Shown here: in pieces, positions 27,099 to 36,083 of the stretch
How the letters are laid out: each line of letters opens with the position of its first letter
Position numbering within the stretch: the first letter of the stretch is position 1
Assembly (NCBI GenBank): GCA_019912385.1
Contig: JAIOIW010000092.1
Location: 1 to 64,000 of the forward strand
Length of the DNA: 64,000 nt
Direction of reading: 5' to 3'
Source: Notoacmeibacter sp.
GTDB lineage: Bacteria > Pseudomonadota > Alphaproteobacteria > Rhizobiales > Rhizobiaceae
Position numbers and translations under genes: made by a program
Notes under the pieces: generated by a model
Databases searched by the model: none
What the model was told of the DNA's origin: nothing
The model's input: the letters and a program-made list of their open reading frames with translations, nothing else

Positions 27099-28043
27099 GT
27101 GTTTCGTTTCGCGCGCATCGTTATGCCGGCTGCTTTTCTCGCTGCAACGGCCACTGCCGCCAACGCCCTCGACGGTGTGGTCGCTTCGATCAAGCCCGTG
27201 CACTCGCTTGTCGCCGCGGTTATGGGCGACACGGGAACGCCGGCGCTGCTCGTGCAGGGCGCCGCCAGCCCGCACGGATTCACGCTCAAACCGTCGCAAG
27301 CCGGCGAATTGGAGCAGGCGAGGCTGGTGTTCTGGATCGGTCATGAACTGGAACCGTTCCTTGAAAAGCCGATGGAGACGATCGCGGCGCAGGCGCAATC
27401 GGTCGAACTGATCGAGGCCGAAGGTCTGATCCGTCTTGCACCGCGCGAGGGCGGCATGTTCGAAGCACATGACGACCACGATGGCGATCATGGAGCCGAT
27501 GAAGACGATCACGGGCATGGCGCCTTCGATCCGCATGTCTGGCTCGACCCGGAAAACGCCAGGATTTTTGTCCGCGAGATCGAACGCGCGCTTTCGGCAG
27601 CCGATCCGGCCAATGCTGCGGCCTACCGGGCGAATGGAGAGGCAACCATGGCGCGCCTGGATGTGCTGTCGCAAGACGTCCGCACGACCCTCGCATCGGC
27701 GAAAGGCAGTGGCTTCGTCGTCTTCCACGACGCCTACCACTATTTCGAGAACCGGTTCGAAGTCCGTGCCTCCGGTTCGATCACCGTCAGCCCCGAGGTC
27801 ATGCCGGGCGCCGCCCGCATCGCTGAAATCCGGGCCAGCATGAAGCAACTGGGCGCGGCCTGCGTATTTGCCGAACCGCAATTCGAGCCGAAGCTCATCG
27901 ACGTCATCATGGAAGGAACCGGCGCGCGCACCGGCGCGCTCGACCCGCTGGGCGCGCAGCTGGACGACGGGCCGGATCTCTACTTCAACCTGATCCGAAA
28001 CATGGCTTCGGCGATGCGCGATTGCCTGGCGGCCGGGAACTGA
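27099..28043 (+). CDS. znuA: Zinc ABC transporter substrate-binding protein ZnuA
   Basis: 314-residue periplasmic metal-binding protein (cluster A-I). It starts with GTG at 27099, 6 nt after GGAGG, and has a signal peptide ending AATATAANA. Metal-site residues include SPHGFTLKPSQ, HVWLDPENAR, FVVFHDAYHYFE and the acidic/His loop DHDGDHGADEDDHGHGAFDP near residues 125-145 that collects zinc in ZnuA proteins. The frame is open upstream to 26856 through the operator, which is not coding. It delivers zinc to ZnuBC. Confidence 0.94.
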   Translation: MFRFARIVMPAAFLAATATAANALDGVVASIKPVHSLVAAVMGDTGTPALLVQGAASPHGFTLKPSQAGELEQARLVFWIGHELEPFLEKPMETIAAQAQSVELIEAEGLIRLAPREGGMFEAHDDHDGDHGADEDDHGHGAFDPHVWLDPENARIFVREIERALSAADPANAAAYRANGEATMARLDVLSQDVRTTLASAKGSGFVVFHDAYHYFENRFEVRASGSITVSPEVMPGAARIAEIRASMKQLGAACVFAEPQFEPKLIDVIMEGTGARTGALDPLGAQLDDGPDLYFNLIRNMASAMRDCLAAGN

Positions 28044-28064
28044 CCCGGTTCCCGGTCTCTTCGC

Positions 28065-29831
28065 TCAGGGCTTGTTCTTCTTGCCGGGCTTGAACTTCTT
28101 GCCCTTGGCGAAACCGCCCGGCTTTTTCGCCCATTTACCGTCCGCTGGTTTCGCGCCGTCAGGTGCTTTTCCCTTTCGGTGAGCCTTGGGCCTGGCGCGT
28201 TCCGGCCGCATCTCTTCGCCGGCGGCCGGGTCGCCCTCGAAGCGGTGGATCGTGGCGCCCTTCTCCAGCGCTTCGCCGCGTTCGAGTGCCGCGGCATAGG
28301 CCTCCGCCTTATCGGCATCGATCTCGAAGCGGGTCTCGTGTTCCAGGATGCGGATCGAGCCGACCGCCTTCTTGGTCACGCCGCCGGCCTTGCAGATGAT
28401 CGGAAGAATCCAGCGGGGCTCGGCCCGGTTCCTGCGCCCAAGCGACAGCGCGAACCAGACGCCATTGGTGAACCGCGTGTCCGGCCGCTCGCCAAGCGCC
28501 GCGCGCGGCGCCGGCTGGTGAACGCCCATCACTTCTTCGGGCACGGGACGCGAGGCGCGCTCGCGCTTCAGCCAGGCGGCGGCGATCTGCTCTGGCGAAT
28601 GGCGCTCCAGCAGGGCGGCAATCATCTCGTTGTCATCGGCCTCGACCGGCTCGATGAACACCGGGTCGGCCAGCATCCGTTCCCGGTCACGTTCCAGAAT
28701 GGCATCCGCCGACGGCGGCGCCATGAACAGCGCATTCACCTTCGCCGTTTTCAGGACCCGCTCCGCGGTGCGGCGCCTGTGCTGCGGCGCGATGACCACC
28801 GCCGTGCCCTTGCGTCCCGCCCGTCCGGTGCGCCCGGACCGGTGCAGCAGCGTTTCCGGATTGGTCGGCATGTCGGCATGGATGACGAGGTCGAGATTGG
28901 GCAGGTCGATCCCGCGCGCGGCAACGTCGGTCGCCACGCAAACCCTTGCCCGTCCGTCGCGCATCGCCTGAAGTGCATTTGTCCGTTCGCCCTGGGTGAG
29001 TTCGCCCGAAAGCGCCACCACGGAGAAGCCGCGATTGTGCAGACGCGCCGCCAGATGGCGCACAGCGTCGCGCGTCTGGCAGAAGATGATCGTGTTTGCC
29101 GAGTCGAAATAAAGCAGCGTATTGATCACCGCATGGTCGCGCTCTGCCGCGCTGACCGGCATCAGGTGGTAGGTGATATCGCCGTGCTGGTCGCTTTCGC
29201 CCTTGAGCTCGATCCGTCGCGCATCGCGCTGATAGCGCTTGGCAAGCTTGGCGATCGCCGGGGCGACCGTGGCGGAGAACAGCAGCGTGCGGCGCTCTTC
29301 CGGCGCGGCATCGAGGATGAACTCGAGATCCTCGCGGAAGCCGAGATCGAGCATCTCGTCGGCCTCGTCGAGAACGACCGCCCGCAGCGCCGACATGTCG
29401 AGCGATCCGCGCGTGATATGATCGCGCAAGCGCCCGGGCGTGCCCACCACGATATGCGCACCGTCATCGAGCGCGCGGACTTCGCCGCGCATCGGCATGC
29501 CGCCAATGCACGAGGCGAAGCGCGCGCCGGTCTCGCGGTAGAGCCACTCCAGTTCCCGCCTGACCTGCATCGCCAGCTCGCGCGTCGGCGCAATGGCGAG
29601 CGCGAGCGGCCGGTCCGCGCGGCCGAACCGGTCCGCCCCGTCGAGCAGAACCGGCGCCAGCGCGATACCGAAAGCGACGGTCTTGCCCGACCCGGTCTGC
29701 GCCGAAACGAGGAGGTCGGAACCCAGCGCATCGTCGGCGAGCATCGCCGCCTGGACGGGCGTCAGCGTTTCATAACCGCGGGCGGCGAGCGCCGCGGCAA
29801 GCGGCGCGGCAATTTTGTCGGATAGGTTCAT
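28065..29831 (-). CDS. DEAD-box RNA helicase with DbpA-type RNA-binding domain
   Basis: 588-residue helicase. All DEAD-box motifs are visible: AQTGSGKT (I), APTRELA (Ia), GTPGRLRDH (Ib), VLDEADEML (II), FSATV (III), TIIFCQTRDAV (IV), VATDVAARGIDLP (V) and HRSGRTGRAGRKG (VI). A DbpA-like RNA-binding domain follows (FALSLGRRNRAEPRWILPII, GGVTKKAVGSIRI). The basic tail is Lys/Gly-rich (KKPGGFAKGKKFKPGKKNKP). The start MNLSDKIAAPL at 29831 is the family start. Likely involved in ribosome assembly or RNA remodelling. The 283 bp upstream contain no gene. Confidence 0.92.
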   Translation of the reverse strand: MNLSDKIAAPLAAALAARGYETLTPVQAAMLADDALGSDLLVSAQTGSGKTVAFGIALAPVLLDGADRFGRADRPLALAIAPTRELAMQVRRELEWLYRETGARFASCIGGMPMRGEVRALDDGAHIVVGTPGRLRDHITRGSLDMSALRAVVLDEADEMLDLGFREDLEFILDAAPEERRTLLFSATVAPAIAKLAKRYQRDARRIELKGESDQHGDITYHLMPVSAAERDHAVINTLLYFDSANTIIFCQTRDAVRHLAARLHNRGFSVVALSGELTQGERTNALQAMRDGRARVCVATDVAARGIDLPNLDLVIHADMPTNPETLLHRSGRTGRAGRKGTAVVIAPQHRRRTAERVLKTAKVNALFMAPPSADAILERDRERMLADPVFIEPVEADDNEMIAALLERHSPEQIAAAWLKRERASRPVPEEVMGVHQPAPRAALGERPDTRFTNGVWFALSLGRRNRAEPRWILPIICKAGGVTKKAVGSIRILEHETRFEIDADKAEAYAAALERGEALEKGATIHRFEGDPAAGEEMRPERARPKAHRKGKAPDGAKPADGKWAKKPGGFAKGKKFKPGKKNKP

Positions 29832-30114
29832 CGATTTCGGGCTTTCACTTCGCGGCTGCGCCTGGCGCGCCGGCGGCCGGGCGAACAGCGCCCGGAAACA
29901 TTCGCGGTTCCCTACGCGGCGGAAAGGCAAACGTCAACGGGCGGATGGTCGGCGAAACAAAGGCATGCCGCCTTCTTTGCAGCCGTTTCCGGCGCAATGC
30001 GGTGACTCGCCGGAGGCATCTGGCCCGTCCTTTTGGTTCGATGGCCGGATCAGGCGGCGAATGGAGCAGCGCCGCTTCTCGCCTCCTGCCGCGTTCAGCG
30101 GCGGTCCTGCGATC

Positions 30115-30579
30115 TCATCCGCTGATCCTGGCGTGCGGAATTCCGTACATCAGTCGGTGGAACGCGTCGCCGCTGACATGGACGAGGCTGCGGTGGTCGC
30201 CACCCTCGAAATAGATTTCGTCGCGGTCTTCCAGCTTCTCGTCGACAAGGCAGGGGACCCGGTACGGCTCGCCGAAAATCGGTATGGCGCCGGTCTCGCA
30301 ATCGGGAAACAGCTTGCTCGCTTCCTCTTCGGTGGCCAGGCGGCAGGGACTTCCCATGATCTTGTTCATCCTGGCGATGTCGATCTGGTGGGATGCCGGC
30401 AGCACGGCCAGCACGTAGCTGCCGTCCCATTTCAGCACCACGCCCTTGGCCAGTTCGCTATCGCGCACATGGCCAGCCCGTGCCGTCATGGTCGAGCAGC
30501 CGGTTCTCTTGTGGCGGGTCACCTCGTAGGGGATGTGATTGTCGTCCAGATACTCGTGCATGGTCATCGCGAGTGCCAT
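30115..30579 (-). CDS. YbaK/EbsC-family aminoacyl-tRNA deacylase
   Basis: 154-residue YbaK/ProX-like domain protein. The fold signature runs from YLDDNHIPYEVTRHKRT through KGVVLKWDGSYVLAVLPASH, with the GAIPIFGEPYRVPCLVDEKL segment and the EIYFEGGDHRSLVHVSGDAF end. Members hydrolyse mischarged tRNAs in trans. The substrate specificity here is not readable. Start options are ATG 30579 or 30567. The 264 bp between this gene and the acyl-CoA dehydrogenase stop hold no gene I can support. Confidence 0.85.
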   Translation of the reverse strand: MALAMTMHEYLDDNHIPYEVTRHKRTGCSTMTARAGHVRDSELAKGVVLKWDGSYVLAVLPASHQIDIARMNKIMGSPCRLATEEEASKLFPDCETGAIPIFGEPYRVPCLVDEKLEDRDEIYFEGGDHRSLVHVSGDAFHRLMYGIPHARISG

Positions 30580-30843
30580 GGTCGCGTCTCCTCGGGCTGC
30601 GCGCTGCGGCACGGCGACCGGCATGATGCGAGGACTTTGAAAACCGCGCGGCCGGCAGCGCGAACAGGCTGCCATTCTTCGGCGCGGCGATGTCGGGCTT
30701 CAGGGACCGTATCCGGCCGCCCGGCGGCAGCCTTTCTGGCCGCAGAATACACCCGCGCCCGAAAGACGGCAACCGCGCCCGCCAGCCCGTCACGCTCGAC
30801 CCGAATCGGCGAAACGCGGACAGGGCGGGAAAGGAGCAACCCT

Positions 30844-32001
30844 TTACCGGTTCGAGGTTCCGGGCAGCGTGCCTTCCAGCTTGGCGATGATGCCGAGCAT
30901 GATCTCGTCCGCGCCGCCGCCGATCGAACCGAGACGGCCGTCGCGGAAAAACCGGCTCACCGGGTTGTCCCAGGTGTAGCCCATGCCGCCCCAATATTGC
31001 AGGCACGAGTCGGCGACCTCGCGCATCAGCCGCCCGGCCTTGAGCTTTGCCATCGAGGCCAGCCGCGTCACGTCCCGGCCCGCGATATACTGCTCCACCG
31101 CCGACCACGACAGCGCGCGCAGCGCCTCCACCTCGGTGCGCAGTTCCGCGAGGCGGAAATGAACCACCTGGTTGTCGAGCACCGGTGCGCCGAAGGTCTT
31201 GCGCTCGCGCGTGTATTCGATGGTGAGATCGATCAGCCTGTCGAGTCCCTTGAGCGCGTTCACGGCCGCCCACAGCCGCTCCTCCTGGAACTGCAGCATC
31301 TGGTAGGTGAAGCCCATGCCCTCCTGGCCGACCAGATTGGCCTGCGGCACGCGCACTTCGTCGAAGAACAGTTGCGCGGTATCCGATGAATTCATGCCGA
31401 TCTTCCTGATCTTCTGGCGCGTGATGCCTTTTGCATCCATCGGCACCATGATCAGCGACTTGTTGCGGTGGACCGGGCCGTCGGAGGTGTTAACCAGCAG
31501 GCAGCACCAGTCGGCCTTCATGCCGTTGGTGATCCACATCTTGGTGCCGGAGATGACGTAGTCGCCGCCGTCCTTCCTCGCCGTCGTCTTCACCGCCGCC
31601 ACATCGGAACCGCCGCCGGGTTCCGAAACGCCGATACAACCGACCATGTCGCCCGCGATCGCAGGCGCCAGGAACTCGCGCTTCAATTCGGCCGAGCCGA
31701 ACCGGTTGAGCGCCGGCGTGCACATGTCGGTCTGCACGCCGATCGCCATCGGCACCCCGCCGCAATTGATCAGCCCGGTCTCCTCGGCCATCACCATGGA
31801 ATAGGAAAAATCCAGCCCGAGCCCGCCATAGTCGGGGTCATATTTGATACCCAGGATGCCCAGATCGCCCAGCCTCTTGAACACGGCGTGAGACGGAAAT
31901 TCTTCCGCCGCCTCCCAGTCATCGACATATGGATTGATCTCGGTCTCGACGAATTTCGCGACGGTGCGCCGCAACTCCTCGTGCTCGGGCGTGAACAGCA
32001 T
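30844..32001 (-). CDS. Acyl-CoA dehydrogenase
   Basis: 385-residue flavoprotein of normal length. FAD/substrate motifs include GCIGVSEPGGGSDVAA near residues 124-139, KMWITNG, the ERKTFGAPVLDNQ segment, YWGGMGYTWDNPVSRFFRD and GGGADEIMLGIIA at the C-terminus. The catalytic glutamate is probably in GGADE. It oxidises an acyl-CoA to the enoyl-CoA. The chain type cannot be read, though medium-chain or branched-chain is plausible. The ATG at 32001 is preceded by a good purine-rich site. It is divergent from the SCP2-like gene across a dyad at 32041. Confidence 0.92.
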   Translation of the reverse strand: MLFTPEHEELRRTVAKFVETEINPYVDDWEAAEEFPSHAVFKRLGDLGILGIKYDPDYGGLGLDFSYSMVMAEETGLINCGGVPMAIGVQTDMCTPALNRFGSAELKREFLAPAIAGDMVGCIGVSEPGGGSDVAAVKTTARKDGGDYVISGTKMWITNGMKADWCCLLVNTSDGPVHRNKSLIMVPMDAKGITRQKIRKIGMNSSDTAQLFFDEVRVPQANLVGQEGMGFTYQMLQFQEERLWAAVNALKGLDRLIDLTIEYTRERKTFGAPVLDNQVVHFRLAELRTEVEALRALSWSAVEQYIAGRDVTRLASMAKLKAGRLMREVADSCLQYWGGMGYTWDNPVSRFFRDGRLGSIGGGADEIMLGIIAKLEGTLPGTSNR

Positions 32002-32040
32002 CTCATTTCCTCCCAGAAACATTACCGACGCTAATTCACG

Positions 32041-32056
32041 TTGACGTAAACGTCAA
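32041..32056. promoter_or_regulatory. Perfect dyad operator between acyl-CoA dehydrogenase and SCP2 genes
   Basis: TTGACGT-AA-ACGTCAA is a perfect 7-bp inverted repeat in the 113-bp divergent gap. It resembles sites assigned to MerR-type LiuR regulators of branched-chain acyl-CoA degradation in proteobacteria, although I am recalling that motif and no regulator gene is adjacent. Confidence 0.55.
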
Positions 32057-32114
32057 TGCATGGCAATCTGCCTGAAACCGATCTGAACCTGACATTTACG
32101 AGGAGATACACAAC

Positions 32115-32396
32115 ATGACCATGGACGAAATCGCCGCCAGCATGAAAGACCGCGTCGCGGCATCCGGCTTCTCCCGCTCGGTCAAGTTCGATTGCGGCGC
32201 GGGCGACGTACTGGTCATCGACGGCACGTCGATTTCGACCGCCGATGCCGATACCGAGTGCACGATCACTGTCGACAAGGACGATTTCGAGGCGATCGTC
32301 GCCGGCGATCTCGACCCGACTTCGGCCTTCATGCAGGGCAAGCTCAAGGTCGAAGGCGACATGTCGGTCGCCATGGCGCTGAGCCAGGTGCTCTGA
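32115..32396 (+). CDS. SCP2 sterol-carrier domain protein
   Basis: 93-residue single-domain SCP2-like protein. It shows the typical C-terminal FMQGKLKVEGDMSVAMALSQ helix-strand and the ECTITVDKDDFEAIVAGDLD lipid-cavity region. These proteins bind acyl-CoA or other lipids. It is divergent from the acyl-CoA dehydrogenase gene and probably co-regulated with it. Start ATG 32115, with GGAGA upstream. The next in-frame ATG is two codons later. Confidence 0.88.
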   Translation: MTMDEIAASMKDRVAASGFSRSVKFDCGAGDVLVIDGTSISTADADTECTITVDKDDFEAIVAGDLDPTSAFMQGKLKVEGDMSVAMALSQVL

Positions 32397-32450
32397 ATTA
32401 CCGCCTTACGATTGCCGCGCCCGACTCCTCCCGGGCGCCGGCATAAGAGA

Positions 32451-32487
32451 AGCCCGGACCCTGATGCGGCCCGGGCTTTTCTCTTTT
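32451..32487 (+). terminator. Intrinsic terminator after the SCP2 gene
   Basis: AGCCCGG and CCGGGCT form a 7-bp GC stem, extended by flanking pairs, and TTTTCTCTTTTC follows on the plus strand. This matches a rho-independent terminator 55 bp past the SCP2 stop. It also separates SCP2 from the convergent GNAT gene. Confidence 0.75.
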
Positions 32488-32503
32488 CCCCGTCAATCCG
32501 GTC

Positions 32504-33043
32504 TCAGGCGGCTTTGGCGCGCGCGGCGGGTACAGGCTTGCGGCCTGAGGCCCTCAACACGCCGTTTGCACCGTCGAGTACGCCCGCACGCAGTTCCAGT
32601 GCCAGAAATCTGGCCGGCTCGTAGGGTCCCGGCATGGAGAGCGCCGATGTCCTGTCCGACGTAAATCCGAACCGCGCATAGTAGGGCGCATCGCCCATCA
32701 GCAGGATGGCGCCGTGGCCAAGGCGCACGGCTTCGCCGATCGCGTGGCGCATCAGCGCCGAGCCGATACCCGCACTCTTCAGCGCCGGATCGACGGCCAA
32801 TGGCCCGAGCAGCAATGCCTTTGCCGCGCCGGCGTTCACGTCCCACAGCCGGACGGTGCCGACGACCGCTCCCGCGCCGTCACGCGCGACGAAGGCCAGC
32901 CCCGCGGATGGCAGCCGGCCCCGGCGCAGTTTCTCCGACGCCTTGCGCCGCCAGCGCGGCCCCATCGCGCGGTCGAGCAGCACATCTCGCGCGGCAATGT
33001 CGGCGGCGGTTTCAACGCCGATGACAAACTCAGGAACATTCAT
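32504..33043 (-). CDS. GNAT family N-acetyltransferase
   Basis: 179-residue acetyltransferase. Motif A is LLGPLAVDPALKSAGIGSAL with the degenerate pyrophosphate loop KSAGIG, followed by AILLMGDAPYYARFGF. This is the same subgroup as the gene at 10843. It lies downstream of the ornithine/lysine decarboxylase on the same strand, so it might acetylate a polyamine-related compound (inference from position). The ATG at 33043 begins the recognisable fold. Confidence 0.82.
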   Translation of the reverse strand: MNVPEFVIGVETAADIAARDVLLDRAMGPRWRRKASEKLRRGRLPSAGLAFVARDGAGAVVGTVRLWDVNAGAAKALLLGPLAVDPALKSAGIGSALMRHAIGEAVRLGHGAILLMGDAPYYARFGFTSDRTSALSMPGPYEPARFLALELRAGVLDGANGVLRASGRKPVPAARAKAA

Positions 33044-33151
33044 GTTGGCAGCGATATCGATCATCTCGGCGATCCTTCAGATCCGGGGTCCCGAACAGGG
33101 CAGACATACCTTCGCCCGGCGGCAGGTGCCGCCGCTTCGAAGGGTGATCTG

Positions 33152-33195
33152 GAGCCGTTCATCTTCAAATGGAATCGTTTGAAGATGAACGGCTC
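33152..33195. repeat. Perfect 18-bp-arm palindrome, copy 1 of a REP-like family
   Basis: GAGCCGTTCATCTTCAAA pairs perfectly with its complement at 33178-33195 across an 8-nt loop. A diverged copy of the same 45-bp sequence occurs at 54082-54126. There is no T tract, so it is not a classical terminator. It lies between the decarboxylase stop and the GNAT start. Confidence 0.8.
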
Positions 33196-33210
33196 TAAGC
33201 GGTTGCCCGC

Positions 33211-34344
33211 TCAGATCACGTAGGATCGCAGGGGTTCGAAACCGTTGAAGGCTACCGACGCATAGGTCGTCGTATAGGCGCCCGTGCCTTCGATCAGCAC
33301 TTCGTCGCCGATCGTCAGCGTGATCGGCAACGGGTATGGGGCCTTTTCGTAGAGCACGTCGGCGGAATCGCAGGTCGGTCCCGCCAGCACGCACGGCTCC
33401 TTCTCGTCGCCGTCACGGGCGGTGACGATCGGATAGCGGATCGCCTCGTCCATGGTCTCCGCCAGGCCGCCGAACTTGCCGATGTCAAGATAGACCCAGC
33501 GCACATTGTCGTTGTCGGCCTTCTTCGACACCAGCACCACTTCGGCCTTGATCACGCCGGCATTGCCGACCATGCCGCGGCCGGGCTCGATGATGGTTTC
33601 GGGAATGCGGTTGCCGAAATGCTTGCGCAGCGCGCCGAAGATCGCCTGGCCGTAGGCCTGTGCCTCGGGAACGTCGCGAAGATAACGGGTCGGGAAACCG
33701 CCGCCCATGTTGACCATCTTGAGGTGGATGCCCTGTTTGGCAAGCGAGGCGAACACGCGGTGCGCATCGGCCAGCGCCCGGTCCCAGGCTGAAAGGTCGG
33801 TCTGCTGCGAGCCGACATGGAACGAAACGCCATGGGCGTCGAGACCGAGCTGGTGGGCATAGACCAGCACGTCGACCGCCATCTGCGGCACGCAGCCGAA
33901 CTTGCGCGACAGCGGCCATTCGGCGCCCTCGCCGTCGGTCAGCACGCGGCAGAACACCTTTGCGCCCGGCGCGGCGCGCGCGACTTTCTCCACCTCTTCC
34001 GCACTGTCGACGGCAAACAGGCCGATACCGAGATCATGGGCGCGCGCGATGTCGCGCTCCTTCTTGATGGTGTTGCCAAAGGAAATGCGGTCGGCTGTGG
34101 CGCCGGCATTCATCGCCATCTCGATTTCGCTCACCGAGGCGCAATCGAAATTCGAGCCCATTGATGAGAGCAGGCGCAGGATCTCCGGTGCTGGATTGGC
34201 CTTCACGGCATAGAAGATGCGGCTGTCGGGCAGCGCTTTTTCAAAGGCGCGGTAGTTCTCCTCCACGACATCAAGGTCGAGGATCAGGCACGGGCCGTCC
34301 GGACGTCGGGTGGCGAGGAAATCGGTGATGCGTTGCGTTGCCAT
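33211..34344 (-). CDS. Ornithine/lysine decarboxylase (alanine-racemase fold)
   Basis: 377-residue fold-type III PLP decarboxylase, size and motifs of the alphaproteobacterial Odc2/LdcA group. The PLP lysine is K48 (FYAVKANP). Other landmarks are SFHVGSQQ, MVNMGGGFPTRY, EPGRGMVGNAG (phosphate and substrate contacts) and the cross-subunit catalytic C325 in GPTCDSADVLYE. It makes putrescine (or cadaverine), the first polyamine. The ATG at 34344 follows GGGAGAA. An upstream in-frame ATG at 34569 runs through the structured leader and is rejected. The leader probably controls it. Confidence 0.92.
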   Translation of the reverse strand: MATQRITDFLATRRPDGPCLILDLDVVEENYRAFEKALPDSRIFYAVKANPAPEILRLLSSMGSNFDCASVSEIEMAMNAGATADRISFGNTIKKERDIARAHDLGIGLFAVDSAEEVEKVARAAPGAKVFCRVLTDGEGAEWPLSRKFGCVPQMAVDVLVYAHQLGLDAHGVSFHVGSQQTDLSAWDRALADAHRVFASLAKQGIHLKMVNMGGGFPTRYLRDVPEAQAYGQAIFGALRKHFGNRIPETIIEPGRGMVGNAGVIKAEVVLVSKKADNDNVRWVYLDIGKFGGLAETMDEAIRYPIVTARDGDEKEPCVLAGPTCDSADVLYEKAPYPLPITLTIGDEVLIEGTGAYTTTYASVAFNGFEPLRSYVI

Positions 34345-34810
34345 CAGGTTCTCCCATGCGGACCATGTCCGCCAAAGCTGCGCGGCGACGGCCGACTTCG
34401 GGGCCAAAGCCGCGCCATGGACAAAGGCATACGCGCGAAGACATGGGACCAGCCGGTGGAGACCCGGTGCCAGACCTTGCCGTATGCGGCGGTGAACATG
34501 GCCCCGGAGGACAATGCTCGCTTTGTCTGCCTTAGGATTGGATGGGAAACCCGTCCGCACGGTCGGCAATGAAGGTGTGCCTCTTCAGTAACCCCGGCTT
34601 TTGGACAGCCGGCAGAACACCAGAAAGGCCCGCACCGTCGTTGCTTCAAGATGTCCTCGTCTTCCCGGTTGGCCGGGCGAACGACCGGAGGGGTTAGCTC
34701 CGGGTACCATACCGTGTTCCCCACCTTTCGGGGAACCGGCGGACACCCACAGGCACGTGCGACTTTGGGCAAGCGCCATATAGGTCCGTTCGCCCCCGCA
34801 CGCAAACAAA
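34345..34810 (-). ncRNA. Structured leader of the decarboxylase gene (speF-leader-like)
   Basis: The ~465 nt before the decarboxylase contain several strong hairpins on the minus strand: GTTCCCC/GGGGAAC near 34710-34738, CCCGG-CCAA-CCGGG near 34664-34678, and CCGGCT/AGCCGG around 34594-34612. A uORF (TTG 34809 or ATG 34779) ends at 34585 with ...VFCRLSKSRGY and stop. The speF leader family (about 400 nt, upstream of ornithine decarboxylase in alphaproteobacteria) fits position, length and organism. I have not aligned it to the covariance model. An ornithine- or polyamine-responsive control is the natural hypothesis. Confidence 0.55.
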
Positions 34811-34880
34811 AATTCGCAAGGTGGTTGAAATAATCGCAGGATCGAACAATCTGTCGCCCGGTGTACTCAAGGGGTGAACG

Positions 34881-36065
34881 ATGGTCTCCACGCGCGATCC
34901 GCTCAACGCTTTTCTCGACTATCCCGATGTTGCTGTCCCCAACGCGAAAGACGGGCCGCTTTCGGGCGCAACCCTCGCCGTAAAGGACATCTTCGACGTG
35001 GCCGGTTATCCGACCGGCCGCGGCAATCCTGCCTGGGAACGCCAGGCCGCACCGGCGTCCCGAACCGCAAGCGCAGTGCGCAAGCTGCTCGATGCCGGCG
35101 CCCGGTTCATCGGCAAGACCCAGACCGAGGAATTCGCCTACTCGATGATCGGTATCAACGCCCATTTCCCCAGCGCGGTGAACGCGAAGGCGCCGGACCG
35201 CGTCACCGGCGGCTCCTCTTCCGGGTCCGCGGCAGCCGTCGCAGGCGGGCTCGCCGACATCGCGGTCGGATCCGATACCAACAGTTCCATCCGCGCGCCG
35301 GCCTGTTTCTGCGGCCTGATCGGCCTCAGGACCACGCAGGATCGAATCGCGCTCGACCACACCATGCCGCTGTCGCCGAGCTTCGACACGTTCGGTTGGT
35401 TCGCCCGCGACGCCGCACTCTACGAAACAGTCGGGAACGTTCTGTTGGGGGCGGATCGCCACGCCGTACAACTCGCCCGCCTGTTCCGCCTGCCGTCGGT
35501 CGAAGCGCTGATACTGGGCGACGATGAGCGCAAAGCCTACGAATCGATGCTGGCCACCGTCGAGGAGCGGCTGGGCCGCCCGGCCACGCCCCTGCCGATG
35601 ACGGTCGACATGGATGACGTGTTTGGCGCCTTCCGTCCCATCCAGGGTTTCGAAGCATGGCAGGCCCATGGCGGTTTCATCACCAGCCAGGGCGCCGAAC
35701 TCGACCCGCTGGTGCGCAAACGCTTCGAATATGCCAGCGCCATTACAGCGGCCGACAGGCAGACCGCGGAGGAAATGCGGAAAATCTTCCGGCGCGATTT
35801 CGCCGAAGCTTTGGGCGATGACGGCATTGTCGTCCTGCCGACAACGCCCGGCGCGGCACCCTTGAAAGCCTGGTCAACCGACGAGTTGAACCGTTACGCG
35901 CTCAGGTCGCTGAAGATGACCAGCCTTGCCGGGTTCCTCGGCTATCCCCAGATCACCATCCCGCTGGGGGCGGCCGGCGGCGCCCCTTTCGGCATTTCGC
36001 TGATGGGTCCGGCCGACACCGACCGCCAGATAATCGCGCTTGCCCGGCGCGTCATGCAGGCCTGA
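34881..36065 (+). CDS. Amidase-signature family amidase
   Basis: 394-residue amidase. The triad positions are K35 (AVKDIFD), the cis-serine in GGSSSGSAAAV (about S112) and nucleophile S136. The normal DTGGSIR motif reads DTNSSIR here, with the nucleophilic serine kept but the two glycines replaced. The short length and the GLIGLRTTQDRIALD stretch fit Ami1-like hydrolases. The substrate is unknown. It is followed after 18 bp by a LysR gene on the same strand, a likely two-gene unit. Confidence 0.85.
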   Translation: MVSTRDPLNAFLDYPDVAVPNAKDGPLSGATLAVKDIFDVAGYPTGRGNPAWERQAAPASRTASAVRKLLDAGARFIGKTQTEEFAYSMIGINAHFPSAVNAKAPDRVTGGSSSGSAAAVAGGLADIAVGSDTNSSIRAPACFCGLIGLRTTQDRIALDHTMPLSPSFDTFGWFARDAALYETVGNVLLGADRHAVQLARLFRLPSVEALILGDDERKAYESMLATVEERLGRPATPLPMTVDMDDVFGAFRPIQGFEAWQAHGGFITSQGAELDPLVRKRFEYASAITAADRQTAEEMRKIFRRDFAEALGDDGIVVLPTTPGAAPLKAWSTDELNRYALRSLKMTSLAGFLGYPQITIPLGAAGGAPFGISLMGPADTDRQIIALARRVMQA

Positions 36066-36083
36066 AAACCCAAGGAGCGGCCC

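Noticed and set aside
34211-34569. Extended N-terminus for the ornithine/lysine decarboxylase
   Set aside because: The family starts at MATQRITDFL (34344) with a good ribosome site. The upstream frame passes through the structured leader and is unlike the protein.
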